A DNA stretch of 64,000 nt from Lacisediminihabitans sp040549525 (lineage in GTDB: Bacteria; Actinomycetota; Actinomycetes; Actinomycetales; Microbacteriaceae), in contig NZ_JBEPTM010000001.1 of assembly GCF_040549525.1 (NCBI RefSeq), forward strand, positions 496,001 to 560,000, written 5' to 3'. The position numbers and the translations under genes were made by a program. Below are positions 57,640 to 64,000 of the stretch, one piece after another (position 1 is the first letter of the stretch; each line of letters opens with the position of its first letter). Below the pieces are notes generated by a model. The model saw only the letters and a list, made by a program, of their open reading frames with translations, did no database searches and had not been told where the DNA came from.

Positions 57640-58313
57640 GCGTTGAGCACGTAGGTGGTGAGGTCCCTCAGCGTCTGGGCCATGTGGCTGTCCATCGCCT
57701 GCCGCGACCGTTCGGGGTCATGCGATGCGAGCGCCTCGACGATATGCCCGTGCTCCGCGATCGCGTTCACCTGGATCTGCGGCACCCGAGAGGTCTGGGT
57801 GCGGCGTGCCGCGAGAATTCGCGACAGCGGTTCGAACAGCACGGCGAGGAAGACATTTCCCGAGGCGTGCAGGATCACATCGTGGAAGGCCAGGTCGGCT
57901 TCGACGAAACTGCCGACGTCCCGAGCCTCGTGAGCGGCGCGCATCGCCGCGAGGTGTTCTCGCAGTGAGGCGAGCTCTTCCTCCGAGATGCGTTCGGCCG
58001 CCAATTCGGCTGCACCGGTCTCGAGCATCCGCCTCAGCTCGATGAGTTGGATGGAGGCGGACGCGTCGTTCTCGCCCGTGGACGTGGCACGGAGCACTGC
58101 CTCCATCGAGGTCCACCGGTTGAATGGGTTGACGAAAGTGCCCCGTCCCCGTTCGATGCGGGCGACTCCCATCGCCTCGAGCGTCTTGACGGCCTCGCGC
58201 ACGGTCATACGGCTGACCTCGTGCCGTGCGACGAGGTCCTGCTCGCCGGGGAGGGTGGATCCCGGGGCGAATTCGCCGGAAACGATACGGGCGAGCAGAT
58301 CGTCGGAGATCAT
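57636..58313 (-). CDS. FadR/GntR-family transcriptional regulator (225 aa)
   Basis: N-terminal winged HTH (LPGEQDLVARHEVSRMTVREAVKTLEAMG) and C-terminal FCD domain with metal/ligand residues (ELRRMLETGAAELAAERI, DLAFHDVIL, EHGHIVEAL). It is divergent from the dehydrogenase gene and probably represses the sugar-acid cluster. A shared ATAAG-TCTGACG motif lies upstream of both transcription units it may control. Confidence 0.88.
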   Translation of the reverse strand: MISDDLLARIVSGEFAPGSTLPGEQDLVARHEVSRMTVREAVKTLEAMGVARIERGRGTFVNPFNRWTSMEAVLRATSTGENDASASIQLIELRRMLETGAAELAAERISEEELASLREHLAAMRAAHEARDVGSFVEADLAFHDVILHASGNVFLAVLFEPLSRILAARRTQTSRVPQIQVNAIAEHGHIVEALASHDPERSRQAMDSHMAQTLRDLTTYVLNA

Positions 58314-58413
58314 CGCAACCAGTGACTGACGAGCCAGCGTGTCCTCCAGAGGTCAATGTGAGAATACCTGAACGGAATCCTACGGGGTTCATCGCACGAC
58401 GGCTCGGGGAAAT

Positions 58414-58428
58414 ATAAGATGTCTGACG
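58414..58428. promoter_or_regulatory. Candidate FadR-type operator 1 (ATAAGATGTCTGACG)
   Basis: The motif lies in the divergent gap between the regulator and the dehydrogenase gene. A TATAAG -10-like hexamer (58413-58418) overlaps it. Twelve of 15 bases match the site at 61235. Confidence 0.5.
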
Positions 58429-58474
58429 AGCTTCGAATCCTACTCGAAGCGTCCCGGAGTCGTCAGAACTCCCG

Positions 58475-59413
58475 ATGCGAAAGTTGCCCATCATGTCGCA
58501 AACTCTTCCCGTCGCTTCCCGCGACTCCATCGTGACCGTGCTCGGGCTGGGGGCGATGGGATTGCCGATGGCTGCCCGACTGTCATCGGAATTCGCGGTT
58601 CGCGGCTTCGACATCAACGAGGGACGCCGCGATCTCGCCGCATCGGCAGGGGTCGAGCGCTTCGATTCGGCACGGTCGGCCTGCAGCGGCAGCGGAATCG
58701 TGCTGCTGGCCGTGCGCAACGAGGAACAGCTCGTGGAGGTGCTCTTCGGCGCCGAGGGCGTCGCCGCGGTGATGACTCCGGGTTCGGTGGTGATCCTCAC
58801 GAGCACTGTCGGCACGGCTGCCATTCCCGTCACAGCGGAGCGTCTGGCCGGAATGGGCATCGGTTTTGTGGATGCACCGCTGTCGGGTGGTCCGGTTCGG
58901 GCCCGAGAGGGTGACCTGCTGATCCTGGTTGGCGCAGAACCCGCTGCGCTCGAACGCGCGCGAGCTGTTCTCGAAGCCCTGTCATCGACGCTCACGATCG
59001 TCGGTGACGCGCCCGGTGACGGCCAGGCGATGAAGACCGTTAACCAGCTCCTCTGCGGGGTGCACATCGCCGCCGCCGCCGAGGCACTCGCGCTCGCCGA
59101 CAGGCTCGGGCTGGATCCGGGCAAGGCCCTTCGTGCTCTCGAAGCGGGCGCGGCGGGATCCTTCATGCTCTCCAACCGTGGTCCGCGGATGCTCGAGGCC
59201 TATGACGACGGGGGTGCGGAGGTGCTCAGCCGCCTCGACATCTTCGTCAAGGACATGGGGATCGTCGGCAACGCGGTGCGCGCGGCCGGACTGCCCTCCC
59301 CGCTCGCGGCGGCGGCCGAGCAGCTCTATCTCATCGCCCAGGCACAGGGACTCGGCACGGCGGACGATTCGGCCGTGATCCGGGTCTTGGCGCCCACGCG
59401 CCACACGAGCTGA
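58475..59413 (+). CDS. NAD-dependent 3-hydroxyisobutyrate/threonate-type dehydrogenase (312 aa)
   Basis: Rossmann GLGAMG at about residue 24, DAPLSGGPVRAREGDL substrate loop, catalytic Lys in MKTVNQLL and a helical C-terminal domain. The LtnD subgroup oxidises threonate or erythronate, consistent with the OtnK-type kinase downstream. ATG 58475 is used; ATG 58493 is possible. First gene of the sugar-acid cluster. Confidence 0.82.
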   Translation: MRKLPIMSQTLPVASRDSIVTVLGLGAMGLPMAARLSSEFAVRGFDINEGRRDLAASAGVERFDSARSACSGSGIVLLAVRNEEQLVEVLFGAEGVAAVMTPGSVVILTSTVGTAAIPVTAERLAGMGIGFVDAPLSGGPVRAREGDLLILVGAEPAALERARAVLEALSSTLTIVGDAPGDGQAMKTVNQLLCGVHIAAAAEALALADRLGLDPGKALRALEAGAAGSFMLSNRGPRMLEAYDDGGAEVLSRLDIFVKDMGIVGNAVRAAGLPSPLAAAAEQLYLIAQAQGLGTADDSAVIRVLAPTRHTS

Positions 59414-59420
59414 GCCGACC

Positions 59421-60269
59421 GTGCGCACCAGACTCGATTCACTCGTCACTGCCGTACACGCCCGCGGCGGCGCAGTTCCCGCCTTCACCTGCTACGACTT
59501 CACGACGGCGTTGGCGCTCGTATCTGCGGCGGAGCACTCCGGCGAGGGCATCATCCTGCTCATCGCCCCGAAAACGGCCTCTGCGCCATTCGGGGCGCGG
59601 CTCGTGTCTGCCCTCCGCCAGCTGGCCGATAGCGCGGCAGTTCCGGTGTGCGTGCAACTCGACCACGCCCACGACGTGGACGCCATCGTCGCGGGCGTCG
59701 CGGCCGGCGCTGACAGTGTGCTCGCTGATGGCTCATCGAGGGATTTCGACGCGAATGTGCGCTTTGTCGAGACCGTTCGCGCGGCGATCGCAGACCCGGT
59801 CGTGGTGATCGAGGCGGAGCTCGGCGGCCTGACGGGGGACGAAGACCGGGCCTTCGCAGTGGAGGCCGGCGACACCACATCGCCGGGTGCCGTGGCGGAG
59901 TTCGTCTCGCGAAGTGGAGCAGAGCTGCTGGCTGTCGCGGTCGGAAACGTGCACGGGCGCTATTCCGGGGAGCCACGAATCCGCTGGGACGTGCTCAACG
60001 ACATCGCCGCCGTCTCGACGGTACCGCTCGTGTTGCACGGTGCATCCGGGCTGAGCGCGGAGGACCTCACCCGCGCGGTCGGACTCGGCATCGGGAAGAT
60101 CAACATCAACACGGAATTGCGCACCGGGATCCTGCGGACTGTACAGGACAGCATCGCCCCGCTCCGCGCCGACGGGGAGAACCTTGCCGGGCTGATCGAG
60201 GGTTGGTCGCACACAACGGAGGAGTTCGCGCGGGCCACGCTGGGGACACTCGCCGGGCGGGAGGCGTAG
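59421..60269 (+). CDS. Class II (ketose-bisphosphate type) aldolase (282 aa)
   Basis: GTG start. Zinc ligands: LDHAHD, VEAELGG, GNVHG and LHGASG; the GIGKININT phosphate loop is present. Class II FBA-family fold. In the usual tetronate pathway this step is a class II aldolase of the OtnC/AraD family, so an FBA-type enzyme here suggests a variant route or another substrate. It lies seven bases after the dehydrogenase. Confidence 0.8.
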   Translation: MRTRLDSLVTAVHARGGAVPAFTCYDFTTALALVSAAEHSGEGIILLIAPKTASAPFGARLVSALRQLADSAAVPVCVQLDHAHDVDAIVAGVAAGADSVLADGSSRDFDANVRFVETVRAAIADPVVVIEAELGGLTGDEDRAFAVEAGDTTSPGAVAEFVSRSGAELLAVAVGNVHGRYSGEPRIRWDVLNDIAAVSTVPLVLHGASGLSAEDLTRAVGLGIGKININTELRTGILRTVQDSIAPLRADGENLAGLIEGWSHTTEEFARATLGTLAGREA

Positions 60270-60325
60270 CCCGCCCGGCCCTGCCCGCCCGGCCCTGCCC
60301 GCCCGGCCCTGCCCGCCCGGCCCTG
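60270..60325. repeat. Four tandem copies of a 14-bp GC-rich unit
   Basis: CCCGCCCGGCCCTG occurs four times in perfect tandem (56 bases) directly after the aldolase stop, ending just before the stop of the convergent aldo/keto reductase. Probably slippage-prone; could affect termination. Confidence 0.9.
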
Positions 60326-60329
60326 CCCG

Positions 60330-61166
60330 CTACGACTGCGAGAAGTCGAAGGTCGCCGGATCGCCGCTCGTGCGCAACCCTGCTTCGAGACCGGATATCT
60401 GCTGCATCTCAGCCGCGCTGAGTTCGAAGTCGAAGATGTCGATGTTCTCGCGGACGCGGTGCGGCGTCACAGTCTTCGGAATAACGATGAATCCCTGCTG
60501 CACATGCCAGCGGAGGATGGCCTGAGCCGGGGTCTTGCCGTGTGAGGTGGCGATGGCACGCACCGTCGGGTCAGCCACGTCCTTCGCCTGCCCGAGGGGA
60601 CTGTAGGCCTCGACGGCGATGCCGCGCTCGAGCGAGGTCGCGATGAGTGCCGACTGCTGGAAGCTCGGGTGGATCTCGAACTGGTTGACCGCCGGAACGA
60701 TCGTGCCCTCGTCCCGGACCCGGTCGAGGTGAGGCTTGAGGAAATTGGAAACTCCGATCGCGCGCACGGCGCCTTCGGCGTAGAGCTTCTCGAGCGCGCG
60801 CCAGGTCTCCACGTAGCGGTCGTGCAGCACGTACGGCCAATGGATCAGGTAGAGGTCGACCACGTCGACTCCCAGAGCGCGACGGCTCGTTTCGAACGCG
60901 GCAAGCCCGCTCTCGTATCCCTGGTCGGCATTGCGGAGCTTCGTCGTGATGAAGATCTCATCGCGGGGCAGGCCGCTGCTCCGGACTGCCTCACCGACGC
61001 CCGCCTCATTGCCGTAGGCGGCAGCGGTGTCGATGTGGCGATAGCCGGCCTCGAACGCCGTGAGGGTCGCCCCACGAACGTCTTCCGGAGCGATCTGGTA
61101 GACCCCGTAGCCGAGCTGGGGGATCTCGATTCCGTTGTTCAGTACGACGGTGGGACTGCTGGGCAC
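60330..61166 (-). CDS. Aldo/keto reductase (278 aa)
   Basis: Catalytic set: Asp in HIDTAAAYGNE, Tyr in the same loop, Lys in TTKLRN, His in LIHWP. NADPH site: IPKTVTPHRVREN. Standard length for the family (2,5-diketogluconate reductase-like group). Divergent from the racemase gene, so it may share its control region. Confidence 0.9.
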   Translation of the reverse strand: MPSSPTVVLNNGIEIPQLGYGVYQIAPEDVRGATLTAFEAGYRHIDTAAAYGNEAGVGEAVRSSGLPRDEIFITTKLRNADQGYESGLAAFETSRRALGVDVVDLYLIHWPYVLHDRYVETWRALEKLYAEGAVRAIGVSNFLKPHLDRVRDEGTIVPAVNQFEIHPSFQQSALIATSLERGIAVEAYSPLGQAKDVADPTVRAIATSHGKTPAQAILRWHVQQGFIVIPKTVTPHRVRENIDIFDFELSAAEMQQISGLEAGLRTSGDPATFDFSQS

Positions 61167-61207
61167 GAGTTCTCATTTCATTCGAGGGACTGTGGTGGGG
61201 GGTGGAG

Positions 61208-61249
61208 TTGACAAGCAACGTTCTGTGTTGAATGATAAGTCATCTGACG
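61208..61249 (+). promoter_or_regulatory. Promoter with FadR-type operator 2 before the racemase-kinase operon
   Basis: TTGACA at 61208-61213, a 17-base spacer and AATGAT at 61231-61236 form a good sigma70-type promoter. ATAAGTCATCTGACG (61235-61249) overlaps the -10 and initiation region and matches the motif at 58414. Confidence 0.6.
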
Positions 61250-61280
61250 TCTAGCGTCATACCTCAAAGGAGAGATCAAC

Positions 61281-61958
61281 GTGCCTCAGAAGATCGCGGT
61301 TCTGCACACCAGCTTTGTCTTCGTCTCGGTGGAGCCCGTCATCAACGAGCTGATCGCCGAGCTCCTTCCCGGAGCGGAAGTGATGCATTTCGTCGATTCC
61401 GACGTATTGGCCACGGTCGTGCGAGAGCAGGGCATCTCAGCCAGCAGCGAGCAGCGGATGGTGCACCTCGCCCAGGCCGCCGAAGCGGCCGGAGCGGACA
61501 TCATCTTCTCCGCGTGTTCGTCCCTCGGCCCGGCGCTGGACGTTGCCGCCCGCAATGTGCACACGCCGGTCGTCAAGATCGACGAGGCGATGGCGATTCT
61601 CGCGGCGAGCCGCGGCACTCGCATCGGCGTGCTCGCGACCGTTCCCACCACGCTCGGCCCCACCTCCGACCTCATCCAGCTCAAGGCGGACGAGCTCGGC
61701 CGAGAGGTGCAGATCGAGCAGCGCCTCTGTGCCGGGGCGTTCGACGTGCTGATGTCCGGCGATCGTCAACAGCACGACACGATGGTCATCGAGCAAGCCG
61801 TCGACCTGGCGAAGAACGTGGACACGATCGTGCTCGCGCAGGCATCGATGGGTCGCCTCGCCGAGACGCTTCGGGAGAAGACCGGTCTGCCCGTCCTGTC
61901 CAGCCCGCGCATGGGCGTCGAGTACCTCGCCGAGCGAGTTGCGGAACTCGCCAAATGA
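61281..61958 (+). CDS. Aspartate/glutamate racemase-superfamily protein (225 aa)
   Basis: GTG start. The first active-site region has Cys in FSACSSLGP, but the second, normally with Cys, reads AQASMGRL. One-Cys members of this superfamily occur in operons with OtnK-type kinases, where an isomerase or epimerase role on four-carbon acids has been suggested. It overlaps the kinase start by four bases (ATGA). Confidence 0.7.
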   Translation: MPQKIAVLHTSFVFVSVEPVINELIAELLPGAEVMHFVDSDVLATVVREQGISASSEQRMVHLAQAAEAAGADIIFSACSSLGPALDVAARNVHTPVVKIDEAMAILAASRGTRIGVLATVPTTLGPTSDLIQLKADELGREVQIEQRLCAGAFDVLMSGDRQQHDTMVIEQAVDLAKNVDTIVLAQASMGRLAETLREKTGLPVLSSPRMGVEYLAERVAELAK

Positions 61959-63433
61959 CCCTGCCTGCCGAGACGGGCGCGCCCACCGAGATGTCGGCGT
62001 TGCGCACCCTCGCACCCGCTCCCCTGGTGATCGACGATGCCCGGCTCAAGATCCGCGAGGCGAATGTCGCGTCGGGCACCCGGGTGATCTTCCTCGACGA
62101 CGATCCCACGGGCAGCCAGTCGGTTCAGGGAGTTCCGGTGCTCACCCGCTGGACCCCGGATGACCTGCGGTGGGCATTCGCGCAGCCGTCGAGTGGATTC
62201 TTCATCCTCACCAACACGCGAGGGCTGAACGACTCAGAGGCGACCTCGACGATGCGCGAGGTCGCGGCGGTGATCGACCGCGTCGCCGCCGATCTCGACC
62301 TGCAGTACTCCCTCGTCACTCGCAGCGACTCGACCCTCCGGGGCCACTACCCCCTCGAAACCGATGTTCTCCTCGACATGGGAGCGAAGGAAGGTCGGCC
62401 CTACGACGCCCTGCTGATCGCGCCGGCCTACATCGCCGCCGGTCGGGTGACTGCCTCCGACGTGCACTACGTGCAGGAGGGTAACGCCTTCGTTCCCGTC
62501 GGCCAGACCAGCTATGCGCGAGACGCGACTTTCGGTTTTCACAGCTCGGACATCCGCGACTATGTGGAGGAGAAGACCGACGGACGCATTTCGGCGGGTG
62601 AGGTCAGGAGCCTGAGTCTCGAGGACATCCGCGTCGGTGGGCCGGAGCGGGTTCGGGACATCATCCTCTCCTGCTCGGGAGCCGTGCCGGTGATCGTCAA
62701 CGCCCTCGACGACAGCGACCTCGACGTCGTTACCCTTGGTCTGCTGCTGGCCGAGCAATCGGGAGCCCGGGTGCTGTGCCGCACCGGCCCCTCCTTCGTG
62801 GCCTCCCGGCTCGGAATGGCCGGACGCGAGCCGCTCTCCCACGGGGAGATCTTCGCGGTCGGGGAAAGGTCGGGCAACGGCCTCGTCGTGGTCGGCTCGC
62901 ACGTGGAGCTCACGTCGAGACAGGTCGCCTGCCTCACCGAGCGGCTCCCGGAGATCGAGACCGTCGAGCTCGACGTGCCCCGATTGCTCGACCCGCTCCA
63001 GGCCGAAGCCGAAGTGGAGCGTTGCTCGGTCGCGCTCACGGCCGCGCTGCGCAGAACTGATGCGCTGCTGGTGTCGAGTCGTCGCCGGATCACCGGTGAC
63101 AGCGGACATTCCAGCCTCGTGATCGCCCAGACCGTGTCCCGGGCGCTGGTGGACCTGACCCGTCGGGTGGTCGAGGACGTGCCGCTCAAGTGGGTGCTCG
63201 CCAAGGGCGGTATCACCTCGAGCGATATCGCCACCGAGGGTCTCGGCATCCGGCGGGCGCTCGTGGCCGGGCAACTTTTCGACGGAATCGTCTCGGTCTG
63301 GCTCAACGACGGAGAAGGCGAGCGCGGTCTGGAAGGACTGCCCTACGTCGTCTTCGCCGGGAATGTGGGCGATGAAGGCACGCTCGCCGATGCCGTGTCG
63401 ATCCTGCGGGGGAGCTCGCCTATACGCGAATAG
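61955..63433 (+). CDS. Four-carbon acid sugar kinase family protein (OtnK-type, 492 aa)
   Basis: N-terminal substrate domain: LDDDPTGSQSVQGV, TNTRGLND, SDSTLRGHYP. C-terminal nucleotide-binding domain: LVVVGSHVELTSRQV, LAKGGITSSDIA, FAGNVGDE. The family phosphorylates 3-oxo-tetronate or erythronate/threonate. The partnership with LtnD-type dehydrogenase supports a tetronate catabolic role. Confidence 0.85.
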   Translation: MTLPAETGAPTEMSALRTLAPAPLVIDDARLKIREANVASGTRVIFLDDDPTGSQSVQGVPVLTRWTPDDLRWAFAQPSSGFFILTNTRGLNDSEATSTMREVAAVIDRVAADLDLQYSLVTRSDSTLRGHYPLETDVLLDMGAKEGRPYDALLIAPAYIAAGRVTASDVHYVQEGNAFVPVGQTSYARDATFGFHSSDIRDYVEEKTDGRISAGEVRSLSLEDIRVGGPERVRDIILSCSGAVPVIVNALDDSDLDVVTLGLLLAEQSGARVLCRTGPSFVASRLGMAGREPLSHGEIFAVGERSGNGLVVVGSHVELTSRQVACLTERLPEIETVELDVPRLLDPLQAEAEVERCSVALTAALRRTDALLVSSRRRITGDSGHSSLVIAQTVSRALVDLTRRVVEDVPLKWVLAKGGITSSDIATEGLGIRRALVAGQLFDGIVSVWLNDGEGERGLEGLPYVVFAGNVGDEGTLADAVSILRGSSPIRE

Positions 63434-63518
63434 TCACTCCCCTCATCCGAGAATCCATCACAGTCTCATATCCACACACAGTTTCACCATCGTTTGCACT
63501 GATTACAAAGGAGTAGTA

Positions 63519-64000
63519 ATGCGAAAAGTCCTGTTGGCAACCGCCCTTCTGGCAGTTTCGACCCTCGCCCTCGCCGGATGCAGCACCGCGGCGACCACCG
63601 GGGGAACCGCGGCGAAGTCCGATTCCAAGCCCGTCTACGTCTTCCTCCCGAAGTCGCTCAACAACCCGTACTGGGTCGATGCGCGCAAGGGAATGGAAGA
63701 TCAGGCGAAGAAGCTCGGCGTCACCGCGAAGTTCCTCGGCCCGGACACCGACGATGCCGCCGCACAGGTGGCCATCTTCGATTCCATCCTCGCCACCAAG
63801 CCCGCCGGCATCGCGATCTCGCCCAACGACCCCGCCAGCGTGATCGACGACATCGCGAAGGCTCGCGCGGCCGGCATCCCGGTCATCGCCTGGGACGGCC
63901 CCGTGCCGAACAGTCAGGTGATGGGCTACATCGGCACCGACAACGTGGCCGCGGGAGAGCAGGCGGGAGAAGCCCTCGCCAAGAGCATCAACAAGAAGGG
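63519..64000 (+). CDS. Sugar ABC transporter substrate-binding lipoprotein, partial (160 aa visible)
   Basis: ATG 63519 with AAAGGAG upstream. A signal peptide ends in a lipobox (LALAGC). The mature part begins like ribose/galactose-type binding proteins (VYVFLPKSLNNPYWVDARKGMEDQAKKLG, GPDTDDAAAQVAIFDSIL, GIAISPNDPASV, GYIGTDNVAAGEQAGE). It probably imports the substrate of the adjacent catabolic cluster. Truncated by the window edge. Confidence 0.88.
   Translation, partial: MRKVLLATALLAVSTLALAGCSTAATTGGTAAKSDSKPVYVFLPKSLNNPYWVDARKGMEDQAKKLGVTAKFLGPDTDDAAAQVAIFDSILATKPAGIAISPNDPASVIDDIAKARAAGIPVIAWDGPVPNSQVMGYIGTDNVAAGEQAGEALAKSINKK

Noticed and set aside
60270..60325. CRISPR-like array
   Set aside because: The repeats are tandem with no spacers and there are no cas genes.
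63430..63440. ATAGTCACTCC in the host segment
   Set aside because: Three mismatches to the dyad; not counted as a host copy.

Overview
The window looks like a high-GC actinobacterial chromosome, probably Microbacteriaceae (inferred from gene content and GC-rich codon use, not from a marker gene). Positions 1 to about 42,297 are most of an integrated siphophage-type prophage. Positions about 42,300-64,000 are host chromosome. The prophage's left end lies before position 1. Its right end is a tyrosine integrase followed by the 3' part of a tRNA-Thr(CGT) gene, read here as attR.

Prophage early region (2-23,695, + strand): about 48 genes, mostly small and unknown, packed end to end with ATGA/GTGA overlaps. 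Recognisable members are an LAXTG-type wall-anchored protein, a DEVH helicase interrupted by a class 3 intein with a LAGLIDADG nuclease, a DUF2637 membrane protein, a WhiB-like protein lacking one iron-sulfur cysteine, a recombination module (PD-(D/E)XK exonuclease, Sak4-like ATPase, SSB-like protein), a prim-pol/helicase, an HNH nuclease, a beta-class DNA methyltransferase and a RuvC-like resolvase. A tRNA-like gene with an oversized anticodon region sits just before the prim-pol gene. A strong hairpin terminator separates this operon from the convergent late genes.

Prophage late region (23,783-41,028, - strand; read from high to low coordinates): excisionase, five small accessory genes, head-closure/connector proteins, tail tube, tail-assembly chaperones with an apparent -1 frameshift, tape measure, minor tail proteins, M23 endolysin, a coiled-coil membrane protein, a metallophosphoesterase, a GIY-YIG nuclease and a holin. 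No terminase, portal, protease or major capsid gene is visible. A lone + strand secreted-protein gene (28,174) sits inside the late operon.

The most unusual feature is an 11-bp dyad, TTAGY-N-RCTAA, found about 20 times across the prophage, in most of the few gaps between genes. In several cases the dyad itself supplies a gene's stop codon. It was not seen in the host part. It resembles the stoperator systems of cluster A actinophages in distribution but not in sequence, and no repressor gene is visible in the window.

Host region: NhaA antiporter; a MarR regulator and a bifunctional PBP; a glycine-betaine ABC transporter (proX, proW, proV order on the - strand); a ClC transporter; a Sco-TlpA fusion, CcdA and CtaG (cytochrome oxidase copper-site assembly); a truncated zinc alcohol dehydrogenase; a HAD phosphatase; and a FadR-type regulator with a four-carbon sugar-acid catabolic cluster (threonate-type dehydrogenase, class II aldolase, Asp/Glu racemase-family protein, OtnK-type kinase, sugar-binding lipoprotein) plus an aldo/keto reductase. 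A palindromic motif near GCAACTRTTGC lies upstream of the MarR, PBP, ClC and CtaG genes and may define a small MarR regulon.
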